In this document: positions 23,501 through 33,996 of the stretch, piece after piece
Layout of the letters: each line of letters opens with the position of its first letter
Position numbering within the stretch: position 1 is the stretch's first letter
NCBI GenBank assembly: GCA_014529385.2
Contig: CM043946.1
Coordinates: 15,147,077 to 15,211,076 of the forward strand
Direction of reading: 5' to 3'
DNA: 64,000 nt
Origin: Adiantum capillus-veneris
Taxonomy: Eukaryota; Streptophyta; Polypodiopsida; Polypodiales; Pteridaceae
The notes under the pieces: model-generated
Database searches by the model: none
Seen by the model: the letters and a program-made list of their open reading frames with translations, nothing else
Told to the model about the DNA's origin: nothing
Program-made: the position numbers and the translations under genes

Positions 23501-24567
23501 TTAAATGGCAGTAGAATGACATCGATAAAGTAATAGCAATAACGTTCAAAACAACAAATGTGCTTACTCATTTTGAGAGCGCAAAGCTAGCATAAGCTCC
23601 CCCTCTACACTTCTATCAACAAAGACAAATTGACATTTCACAGAACAATGTCTCCACTTTATCATTGAAAATTCTACAACAACAAAAAAAAAATTAGAAA
23701 GCATAGAGTAATACAAGTCAACTTTACATTAAACAAAAAAAGAAATCACTTACGTGTTTTTATTAAGCGCATCCAAGTTTTCAAACGGTGATTACCATCC
23801 CAAACGATAAATTTTTTTCCCCTTAAGTCTTCCCACTCAAGGGGAAGGGAATTATCAAAATCATCGCTTATTTCTCACCAAATAGGCCCCCATTCATCTT
23901 TGTCTAAGTCGGAAACATAATGTTGATCATGGCCTGGCTTCTTAAATGACACAAGAAATGGAGATCCAAGCACACTGTATCCAGACATCTCAAACCTTTT
24001 CACCAAGCCCTCAGTGCCTAGACCCACCGCTCTAATGGCTTCATTTTCCATCAATCTACAAAGAGGAATTCGAGGAGGTTCCCCACCTCTCTTTACAATA
24101 AAACCCTCTACAATCTCCTCTAATATTCGACCATGAACATCCTTTCCAAATATTGTTGGATGATCGGGAGGTTTAGCAACAATTGTTGTTGCTTCAGACA
24201 CGCTATGAGCCACCAATTCACCTTGTGTAGCATGAATATCTATGAACACCTCTTCTTCATACACATCACTCAATATATCCTCTTCTTCATGCACATCACC
24301 CAATATATCCTCTTCTTCATGCACATCACCCAAAATATCCTCCTTTCGATGGACATTGGAAGAAGCAATGGAAGATCGTGCATTGGCCCTATGCCCTCTA
24401 GTGCCAGACCTTAATGTGTATCCTACTCCTACAAGCAAAAAACAATAAGAACACAAATAGTTTAGTGAGTATGATGAGACAAAAGAAAAGAAAACAAATA
24501 GCTTAATGTATTTGAACTTACTCTGAGAGATACCTGTCCTGCCACGTTTAGATGGTGTACGAGCCAT
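20522..24567 (-). pseudogene. 14-exon gene: ParB-like domain joined to a permuted DNA-methyltransferase-like domain; two in-frame TGAs
   Basis: Exons (minus): 24567-24522, 24428-23754, 23673-23568, 23480-23273, 23174-23049, 22921-22779, 22695-22384, 22271-22066, 21972-21787, 21700-21622, 21539-21422, 21341-21123, 21043-20853, 20771-20522. All introns are GT-AG, and the 2865 nt stay in one frame (954 codons) except for TGA at codons 200 and 633. Residues 47-80 hold three acidic 10-residue repeats (EEDILGDVHE). Residues 135-245 fit a ParB N-terminal domain: RIPLCRL, a helix, then IVWDGNHRLKTW. Near the end, a strand-like LLFADFSTNF (about 717-726) and NGWYITLSS occupy the place of methylase motif IV and the next strand. 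YIVDMFSGCGGLG (884-896) and CIDSDPEVF form a SAM-binding motif I/II, the order of permuted beta-class DNA methylases. A nuclear, DNA-modifying or DNA-binding role is inference; the P-P-Y-type catalytic motif is not seen. Confidence 0.75.
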
Positions 24568-24606
24568 AATCTATTAACCACAAACAACAAAAATCTTCTT
24601 AGCAAT

Positions 24607-25305
24607 GACAATACAAATATAAAATTCTAAATTTCGGCAGCATAACGGCGTAAAATGCAAACTAAAAAAAAAAACCATTCTCAACTTGCTCATGGCAAAG
24701 AAAAATACAAATCCACTTTGACATTTGTATACCTCTTCTCTACAACGACCTGTTCTTACATCATTGTAATTGTTACTGTAAGTGTGTATGCAAGTGTGTT
24801 AAAGTGTGTGAATGCAAGTGTTTATATGTGTGTGTGTGTGTGGATGTATGCATGATTGTGTGTGTGAATGTAAGTGTAATATGTGTGTGTCTTTATGCAT
24901 GATTGTGTATGTGTTTGTGCTATGTATGCAAGTGTGTTGATGTTGTGAATGCAAGTGTTTATATATGTGTATGTGTGTATGTATGCAATGCAAGTGTTTA
25001 TATATGTGGGTGTATGTATGTATGTATGTGTGTGTGTATGCAAGTGGATGTGTGCATGATTATGTGTGTGTGTATGCAAGTGTGTTGATGTTGTGAATAA
25101 AAGTGTTTATATATGTGTATGTGTGTATATGCTTGACAATACAAATATAAAGTTCTAAATTTCGGCAGCATAACAGCGTAAAATGAAAATTACAAAAAAA
25201 ACCATTCTCAACCTGCTCATGGCAAGGAAAAATACAAATCCACTTTGACATTGTATACCTCTTCTCTACAACGACCTGTTCTTACATCATTGTAATTGTT
25301 ACTCT
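24607..25305. repeat. Direct duplication (about 170 bp, period about 528 bp) upstream of the ParB/methyltransferase-like gene
   Basis: 24,607-24,780 and 25,135-25,305 are nearly identical apart from small indels. Both begin GACAATACAAATATAAA and contain AAATTTCGGCAGCATAAC. They are separated and followed by (TG)n sequence. They match the array at 19.8-20.26 kb in the CGGCAGCATAACGG part and lie in the same orientation. They sit in the presumed promoter region of the minus-strand gene. Confidence 0.85.
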
Positions 25306-25682
25306 AAGTGTGTTTAATATGTGTGTATGCAAGTGTGTTTATGTGTGTGAATGCAAGTGTTTATATGTGTGTGTGTGTGTGTGTGAATGTAAGTGTAATA
25401 TGTGTGTGTCTGTATGCATGAGTGTGTGTGTGTGTTTGTGCTATGTATGCAAGTGTGTTGATGTTGTGAATGCAAGTGTTTATATGTGTATGTGTGTATG
25501 TATGCAAGTCTGTTGATGTTGTGAATGCAAGTGTTTATATATGTGGGTGTATGTATGTATGTATGTATGTGTGTGTATGCAAGTGTAATGTGTGTGCGTA
25601 TACATGATTGTGTGTGTGTTTGTGCTATGTGTGCAAGTGTTTTGATGTGTGTGTATCATTGTGTGTGTGTGTGTGTGTGTGT
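24781..25682. repeat. (TG)n / TGTA-rich microsatellite field
   Basis: Imperfect TG and TATG repeats interrupted by the second copy of the direct duplication. Long open frames on both strands here are Val/Cys- or His/Thr-rich artefacts. Confidence 0.95.
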
Positions 25683-26134
25683 GCTTACCTGGATACGCTC
25701 GCCCGATCCACCGGAGGAGGTCCAATGGAAGCTCCATTGGAGCTCCTCCATGCCTTGAAAGGGCATGGTGAGAAAGCAGCGTGCGCGCTGCCCTCTCACC
25801 ATGCCTTTCAAGGCATGGAGGAGCTCCAATGGAGCTCCATTGGAGCTCCCCCATGCCTTGAAAGGCATGGTGAGAAGGCAGCGCGCGCTCACCATGCCTT
25901 TCAAGGCATGGGGGAGCTCCAATGGAGCTCCAATGCGCTGCCCTCTCACCATGCCTTTCAAGGCATGGGGGAGCTCCATTGGAGCTCCCCCATGCTTTGA
26001 AAGGGCATGGTGAGAGGGCAACGCGCGCACTGCCTTCTCACCATGCCTTTCAAAGAATGGGAGAGCTCCATTAGGAGCTCCATTGGAGCTCCATTGGACC
26101 TCCTCCGGTGGATCGGGAGAGCGTGAGCAGGTAC
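25683..26134. repeat. Fold-back (nested inverted repeat) element of about 450 bp
   Basis: A 28-bp perfect inverted repeat (25,702-25,729 and 26,090-26,117, containing CGATCCACCGGAGGAGGTCC) closes the structure. Imperfect similarity extends outward through ACCTG...ACGCTC into (TG)n on the left and (CA)n on the right. The inside is an alternation of palindromes: CATGCCTTTCAAGGCATG, GGAGCTCCATTGGAGCTCC and GCGCGCGC-like links. It is GC-rich in an AT-rich setting and would form a long branched hairpin. It may be a fold-back transposon or MITE; no transposase is inside. Confidence 0.85.
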
Positions 26135-26603
26135 GCACACACACATACACACTCACACACACACACACGTGAGTAGAAAATCTACACACACACACACAGT
26201 ACTTTGTCTTCTCTTACTCCTTCTTCTTCACAGCAAAACTCCACTTTCTCTTCACTCCACTTTCATCTCCTTCTTCACAGAAAAACTTCACTTTCACTTC
26301 ACTCCACTTCAATCTCAATTAAAACTCCATTTAAACTTCACTCCACTTTCATCTCAACTACTACTTTTTTCACACACACCATATATTACAAAAATGATAT
26401 TGTGGTATAAACACTCACACACACACGTTCATTTATATATATATATGTATATACACACACAAAGATATACACAAAATGGATTCATATATATAGTTTTACT
26501 AAAAAAATACTATGTTTTTTATACACACACAACCATATATTTAAAAAAATGATTGTATGTGTTTGTGTGTATAAAAAACGTAGCATTCTTAAAGTTAAGT
26601 CAT

Positions 26604-26636
<33 letters not shown>

Positions 26637-27001
26637 ATGTAAAAACTATGTGCACAGTTAAATATCTTATGTGCACATACACTCAACTTAAATATCTTAA
26701 CTTAAAAAAATGCACATACACTCAACTTAAAAATATCTTAATTTAAACTATGTGCACATACACTTAACTTAATAAAATGCTACGTTGTTTACACACACCC
26801 ACAAAATCATTTATACACACGCATAGTAATGTATATAACTTAACTAAAATAATTATATATACACACTACCAAAAACACACACACATATATATAAAATGGC
26901 AAGATGGAATCATATATATAACTTAACTAAAAAAATTGCTACGTTTTTTATACAAAGTCAGTCATATAGAATGTTACGTTTTTTATACACACACTCACAC
27001 A

Positions 27002-27073
<72 letters not shown>

Positions 27074-27080
27074 TACACAA
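26135..27080. repeat. (CA)n and (TA)n microsatellite field
   Basis: CA tracts near 26,137-26,170 and 26,604-26,632, a (TA) tract of about 48 bp near 27,006-27,053, then (CA)n to 27,074. Between them are short AT-rich repeats such as ATGTGCACATACACT. No gene is seen. Confidence 0.9.
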
Positions 27081-27440
27081 AAGATGAAGACACTATTGGA
27101 CTGCATTAAATGCAGTCCTTGAACCACCATCTAGAAATTAAATGGCCCCTCAAATTTGATGACATATTCCACTGCACATACATTCAGAACCGTCATATAT
27201 TAAATGCACTTCTTAGATTATGATTTTCATTATTCTTTGAGCCGTCACAAGATCTTATGCAACTGTCTTTTCGTCTACCTACCAATCTTTCACTTTCATT
27301 AACCTTCACATCTTTCATTAACTTTCACCAGTTTCATTAACCTTCACTTTATCTTTAACTTTCATTAACCTTCACCACCTTCACTTAATCCACCACAGTT
27401 TTCTCGCATCTCCACCCTGTAATCTGTTGCTTGAGAGAAT

Positions 27441-29720
27441 ATGTCCAACATGAAAGTAACAATAACTTGGAAGGTTGGTGGTCAGATAGTCAACCGGGAC
27501 ATTCAGTTGAAGGGAAACTCATTGTTGCTTAGTGCTTACTATTTGCATAGTTTGCTGCCTTTATCTTGCCATTTTCAGTCACTATCTGCTCTTATTGAAA
27601 GTGATTGTGGCCTAACAAAAGTCTTGATGCAACCACAGTGGGATATAGAAGGTCATCAGCATTTCTTAATAGATGGTTCTTTTTCGAGGTTGTTTGAGAT
27701 GCTTCATTCAGACACATTTATACAGGAATCTGACAATGAGAAAGGAAATGACAAAGAGATATCTGAAGATGTTTTAAGCATTGTGCATCTTGAAAGTAGT
27801 GGTGACGATATAGGACAGCTCAAAACTCAGTCAATCGTCATTTGGATTCAACAAAATCCAGGGGCAAAAAAGTTAAATGATCTGTTAACATTATGTGGAG
27901 CTCCTTTGCAAGTTGCTGAACTTCCACAACATTATGATGGAAATTTGTGTTTTGAGTTACCTGCAACTCAGGATAAAACAAAACGAATGACAGGGATGGA
28001 ACAACGCTTTGATGGTCACTTGTGGACTCGCCCATCTGTGACAACCATGGCAATAGCATGCACAATTCTTCTAAGCCACTGTTTGGGATTCATGCAGTGT
28101 AATTATTCAACGTGTCCTCATTATATTAAGGAACAAGAATTCAATAGTATAGATTTTCATGGATATTTGGACAGACAGGTGAAAAAGGACTACCTTGCAA
28201 TGGAAGAGAATACAACAATAACTTGTCATTATTGTCAGAAGGTTGTTACTTGTGTTGCTGCTTGTCCCTACAAAATCTATTATGTTTTGCCTAGAGATGG
28301 TACAATGTCGTGACTGGCAATACATGTTGGTAAACATTGTCATAATGTTAAGGCAGGAACCTCTAGGGTTGCTATTTCAAGAGTGCGGAAACTGGTAGGT
28401 GCAGTACTAAAAATAGAAAAGGGTGGCTCAAGAAAAATTCAAATGTTGGTGGCTCAACAACTTGTTCTTCACTCCTTGATTGGTGAGGAAGCTGAAGCTA
28501 CATCTGATGTACAATTCAATGATTTTTTGGAAGAAATGATGCCATTGGTTCAAACCAAATGGTAAGAAAACTCAATTTGGTTCCTTGAATTTGTTAATTT
28601 TTTAACTATTATAAATTTAGCCTTCTTGTGATGCATCGTGTAGGTTTTCTTCAATTGTTTCAAAGGAGAGAAAGCGTCAAGGTGCTGTTATTAGGGATGG
28701 ATATGATAATATTTTATTGCTTCAAAAAAAGTGCATGTTTCCTTTTTTTCATGGGAGTAGATTTCCTGGACAGGGTGAAGAGGATGACAAGTGCTTCCTA
28801 TTTAAAATGTCCACTAAAGGACCAGGTTCTGGGATTGATCTAGTAAATCGGATGAAAAGAATTGAAACTGGTGACTTGAGAAATGCGTGGGTACATTTTG
28901 ATTTTACCCATAGAATAGATGGATGGGCAACAATGTCATGCTCAGTTTATGATCCAAGGTAATCTTTAAGTATTTAAATATCTCGTATTTTTTTATCATT
29001 AAATAAAAGAAGATGTGTGAAAATGTTTATGTTGAATATCTTGCAGCATACGATCACTACAAATAATTGCTATATGTGAAACTAAAGAGGAGGATGCAAA
29101 GACTCAAGTTATTTTTTGGGAGAGCCTTAATTCAACAATGGAAAAGTACGGACATGGTGCAGCTGACTTTGCAGGTTTTATGTCTGATGAAGCTGGTGCA
29201 AATTGGAATGCTATTCGAACAGTCTTCGAAGGCGGGCCAGATAATATCATGGAGGGACGTGAACGATCATGCCTATTTCATTGGGAGCAGAGTCTCCACA
29301 AATATGCTAAAAAGCGGATACCTCAACATCTAACAAATCAACACATTGATATGTGTGAGGACTGGAGAGCTTGTAAGACCATTGTGCTTGCATCTCAAAA
29401 GGCGCTTTCAATTCAAAAGTGGTGGAGACAACATCTATCTACAGAGAGCATTGCAAGAGTGAGCAGATGGTTTAAATGGTGGGAGCAACGAATTTCACAC
29501 TGGGGAGGAATTGGAACAGATGTAAGTACCTTTATGACAATCTATATTTTTAGGAAAATTTCTTTTCATACATGAAATTTATAAATTTTAATTCATGTTT
29601 TTTTGCATTTCATAGGGTGGTCTAAGTCCGTGGGAGCGGGCACAAATTCCCAATGTTAATTTATCAGAAAGTGTACATGCCAGTTGGTTAGCAGGTGAAG
29701 GTGGTGAGGGCGAGCTTTTT
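27441..29720 (+). pseudogene. MULE-like DDE transposase, four exons, one in-frame TGA, 3' end missing
   Basis: Exons 27441-28561, 28644-28958, 29047-29521 and from 29616 join in one frame through GT-AG introns. A TGA at 28311-28313 interrupts exon 1, inside a cysteine/histidine cluster (TCHYCQKVVTCVAACPY, then HVGKHCHN) that looks like the DNA-binding zinc finger of plant Mutator-type transposases. The catalytic part has a first Asp in HFDFTHRIDGW, a second in FMSDEAGANWNAI, a C-x2-H signature in CLFHWEQSL, and a Glu in NLSESVHASW (like the N-x-x-E-S of MULEs). Homology fades near 29,720, where unrelated sequence begins. No terminal repeats were found. It would excise and insert a DNA transposon if intact; here it is broken. 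Confidence 0.65.
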
Positions 29721-31873
29721 GAAATGGGGCCTCTAAACCCAAACCAATGGGCCTACCCTCACAAAATGTTCGTAAAGAGATACGCACACTACTTGGGGCA
29801 CCACCTTCTTTTGGGAGTGGAGAAGGAAACCAATCAAAATAACACTTGCACTCACCCACTCAAGCAACACACTTTGAAAACCCCCTTACTCTATATACAC
29901 TTTGGACACTTGAACACCATCAACGATTATGCAGCCCAATGCCGTGCATCAAAATGAAATATGCAATTTGTGGAATAGCATTCACCTTCTCCCCATAGAA
30001 TACCCATAATACATCCAAACTCTTCATCTCTCAAGCACTCATCAAAAAATCATGCGCACAAGACTTGCCTCTCAAACACACAAGAGAATCACTTACATCA
30101 AACTAACACACTTTGCATAGAGAGCTCATCTCCATCTATGCAATGCCGTGACACAAATAAAATCACCATGAGAGGTAGCCACATGCATATGTAATGAAGA
30201 AATAGAGATTTGGAGTGAGAAATTTCTTTAGACCAATTGAATAAGTGTGGAGAAACAAACCAATGGTTAATTGAGAATAGAACACTTACTTGATTTCTCG
30301 CACACCTTTTAAGGGGAGGACAGACGCTGGCTAACCATCACGAATTGCGACACTTGAAAGTTTTGAAGATGATTTCATGATCATTAACATAACCATGAGA
30401 GAGATCATGATGTATTTACAAGTTATTGAGGTGCTACAAATGATTTATTGGGTTGATGGAGTAAGAGATTGTAGAATGGAAAGAGTGGAGAATAGAGTTT
30501 CACTTCCTCCAAAGAGGAGGGTTAGGAGGGAGGATGTGAAAGAGGGAGAGTTGGGGTTTTCTCTACTATTGATCAAGAAACAACATGAAGTTGAAAATAT
30601 AGGTGTGTGTCCTTGAGTCTCTCCAAGGGGCTATTTATAGTTGTGTAGGAGTGGGATTATGCTACACTTAATTAGGATGAGTGATTAGCCCTAATTAAGT
30701 GTCCTTTGACCACTCATTGAATATTGGACATAAAAGGGACTATTTTTTCACCAAAAATATCATTTTAGACCGTGAAGGCTCCATAGGGGTGCATAATGTA
30801 GGTGGGCCCCACCATGAGGCCCTACGGGTGGCTCCTGCGGGATATCTCAACTTGTCTGTCTTGGCATTTAGAAAGCATCTTTAGGTTGGTCCCATCACAT
30901 GCAAGTGACCTTGAACACTCATTGCTCTTCTAGAAGATGAGTAGGGGAAAAATAAGATCTCACTCTCTTGATTTACTTGATTTACAGTTCCCTTTTGTTG
31001 CGAATCTGACAGATTTACACTATTTTGACCATAATTTTTTACCTGTAGCTCGGAATGACATGCTTCAAAAGGCAAATTTGACCTTCTCAACATGTTTGAT
31101 ATGAATTTGGACTATTCTTCACGCCCATGCACCAAGGAATTCGGTTTGGAAGGTCCACACTAGGCTAGGGAACCTTTTGCTTCCAAGTCTTCTTGTATGG
31201 GTCCTTTGCTTGTATGCATCCAAGGGGAATCATGCTTTTTCAAAAGGTTATGATGCTTAAACAAATAGAGGAGGGCCCAATATTATTTGCTTGTGAAAAG
31301 AATATACAATTGGAGTCTTTTTGAAAGGAGAGAAACTATATGTATATTCTTAAGAGATATTGGGCCACCTATGTAGGGGGCATAGAAGACTTGTAGAGAG
31401 GGACCATAATCTTTGGTAAAGACAAGTGGAGAGTTGATTTCCATGGGAATTTATCTATATGGGATGAAAGATGGATATATTATTTTTCTACTACTAATTC
31501 ACAAGAGGTAAGAAAGTTTGGGGGTAGATATTTGGTTATTGTATGCTTACTTTTATTTACAAAGCAAAAAGAAAAGGGTGGTAATATAAATATATGACTA
31601 AGGTGACATTTTTGGGAAGAGTACAATGTATGTGTCGCCGCAAAGGTTAAACGAAGAGGGAGAATTTACTCTAGATAACTTAATACAGTAGAAAAATATA
31701 TACACATATGAGGAAGAGGACGTTGAGTAGGCTTTTAGGAGGACGGTGTTGCTTTTTTTTCTTTCTTTTTTTTTCTCTTTTTTTTTGTCATTTTTCCTTT
31801 TCTAATTTTTTTTTTTTTCAATAGGAGGAGTGTCATGCACTCTTTTACTCCATTAGACCTGCTTTTCATTACC
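29721..31873. other. Non-coding repeat-derived stretch, possible LTR with minus-strand TATA
   Basis: No coding homology is seen. CTATAAATAG on the minus strand (30,631-30,640) in a CACAACTATAAATAGCCCC context looks like an LTR promoter, but no LTR pair was found. A T-rich tract lies at about 31,750-31,820. The stretch abuts the broken end of the transposase, so it is probably an insertion. Confidence 0.45.
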
Positions 31874-32215
31874 TCAATCCCATAAATCGGAGATGGGAGG
31901 GTTGCCTTGGGTATGTTCAGATTCCAAGGCTGGTTCTTCTTTGCACATCAAAGCTTTAAAAATAGATGGAGCATTTGCCAAGCCGAAGGGAGCCATGCCA
32001 ATTTGGAGCTTAGACGATGTAGGCAGATGACTGCCTATCAACGGTTGATACGTTGAAAGTAGGGCTTTAATCTCCATACATTGACTCTGGTCTTGTGGAG
32101 TTTTCCTGATAAATCTGCTAATCTGTAACTACCATTCCATCCCATCTTTGCAAAAACTTTTTGTCAAGTCGAGTATCAAGTCGGTTATCATAACGAAGAA
32201 CCAACATACTAAGGC
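31874..32215 (-). pseudogene. Two gypsy scraps: integrase C-terminal end and reverse transcriptase
   Basis: On the minus strand, about 32,215-32,110 reads MLVLRYDNRLDTRLDKKF, the C-terminal integrase block also present in element A. Then 32,077-31,874 includes LQIGMAPFGLANAPSIFKAL, the M-P-F-G-L-x-N-A-P block of gypsy reverse transcriptase. The order is reversed relative to a normal element (reverse transcriptase should come first), so these are rearranged remnants. Confidence 0.7.
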
Positions 32216-32468
32216 GGTCCGGGGCGGGCAACAAGAAGAGCAACCTCTAGACACCCTTCAAGGCTCCCGTGCTGCTCAATGGGGCTGGGGCACAACACAA
32301 CACAACCCAAAACAACAAACCCCCAGCCAAATCCCAACAACACAAGGGGCACCACCTAGTTTAAGAGCGAACTAGGACGCAAAAGAGGAGAATCTTTAGA
32401 GCAACCCACAAACAAGCAAGGAATTTACACTAACCCTAACACCAATGGAACACTCTCACACACTAAAA

Positions 32469-32502
<34 letters not shown>

Positions 32503-33384
32503 GAGAGAGATGGTGCTCGGGCTGCTTTGAAGTGTATCGTTAATGATCAAGCAAACATAAATATACATATGTAAGAAAGGGAGAGAGGGGGGAAGGGGGT
32601 GCTTGTTGCACTAATGCCTTCTTACAAATCTGTCATGACAAATCAAAGTGAGATTAGTATTTGTTCAACATAGCTTGCGTAAATTTCACCACAACACATC
32701 ACAAGAAAAGCCACCCCAATCATTGTCTTAAAGCCAGGGGAGTCCTCTCCACCCTGTCGCCCTCTTACAGTATGTGGGATTTATGGCTAGATTGATGACA
32801 ACACCAGAGACAAGCTATCAAGAACTTAACAAAAAACACCAAGATACTTACGCATCATTGTTGCCCATTACTTCACGTTGGAAGGGAGACAAAGTATCCA
32901 AGCTTAGTCCAAATCCACCCTCCTTGATTCAGCAAATGTTGGGCTTACACTAGTAGGAGAAATGATAGATTTCCTACTCTCAATTGAATGATCACTCTCT
33001 CTCTTACAATGGCATAGAGTTCCCTTGCTAATCCCCTATTACAACACATGCACATGCATAAGACAATGAGCTTCCACTCAAGAGCTCCTTCTAGAGAGGT
33101 TGAGCTTGGCTTCTCAAGCTATAGCATAGTGCTCTTGCTTATGGCTCCCCCTTTTGTGCTAGCTACACCCTCCTTTTATAGCAATTTTGAAGGCTAGGGT
33201 TACTCCTCTAACCATGGTTGGGTTAGATTTTCAGCAATTTATCTAATTTCTTTTGCTTGGAATTATCAAGAAGTTGGTGGGGAAAGAGAGAGGAGAGAAA
33301 TGGAGGTGGTAGGACTTTTCATAGTGGGTTAGTGTTAGTAGAGTTAGTATTAATTTACAAATGGAATTGGATATTTACAATAGG
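32216..33384. other. Repeat-derived spacer left of the CACTA element; possible minus-strand LTR promoter
   Basis: No gene is recognisable. It contains a GA tract (about 32,470-32,510). A strong minus-strand TATA (TATAAAA, 33,174-33,180, context GCTATAAAAGGAGGG) suggests an LTR whose upstream part may continue beyond the CACTA insertion at 41,064. Confidence 0.45.
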
Positions 33385-33410
33385 CACTACAAGAGGTTGT
33401 GTGCTCTTGT

Positions 33411-33632
33411 GACGCTGTTAGCGACGGAAATACATTGGGTTTTTATAACCCCCGGCGTCGCTAAAACCGTCGCTACGAGCGTCGCTACGAGAGCATCGCT
33501 ATAGGCGTCGCTATATGCGTCGCTATATAGCGACGCCTATAGCGACGCTTATAGCGACGTTTACACTGCAGACTATAGCGACGCTCATAGCGACGCTACA
33601 GAGCCATAAATAGCGACGCTTATAGCGACGCC
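33411..33632. repeat. CACTA left subterminal repeats
   Basis: More than ten copies of a 7-10 bp unit (GCGTCGCTAT or its complement ATAGCGACGC) in both orientations. Such clusters are transposase-binding sites in En/Spm elements. Confidence 0.9.
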
Positions 33633-33996
33633 CGAGAGAATATTTTTTTGGTGGCAGGGCATTGAATGCCCTGCCACCCATCAACCATATTTTACTTGAT
33701 TCACTTTTTAAAAAAAGTGCAAAGGTAGATAATAGACCCAAAATAGTCACCCACAAGACGCATTGTTTGCAAAATTGACAATTGTACACATCATAGGCAA
33801 AATGAATTGATTGGCAAATGTAATAATGACAATTGTACAACATCATAGGCATAAAGAATTGATTGGCAAAAGGAACTGCGGTGACAAATGTAATAATATA
33901 CATGGTTCAAAAAGACGTATAAAATCCGTCTCATGATACATAAGCTATGAGAAACCCTAAACTAATGCTATCTAGCTACGGCTAAACTGACGTCGT

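Noticed and set aside
24799-26195. Many ORFs on both strands with Cys/Val or His/Thr strings or Leu-Pro-Ser repeats
   Set aside because: They come from (TG)n and the fold-back palindrome; open frames on both strands and in several frames show repeat artefact.
18611-28313. TGA reassigned to a sense codon or selenocysteine
   Set aside because: Intact genes here use TAA, TAG and TGA as ordinary stops, no SECIS-like structure was seen, and CGA-to-TGA decay explains the pattern.
33480-33632. CRISPR-like array of GCGTCGCTAT repeats
   Set aside because: Units are about 10 bp, occur in both orientations without spacers, and lie at CACTA ends; they are subterminal binding repeats.
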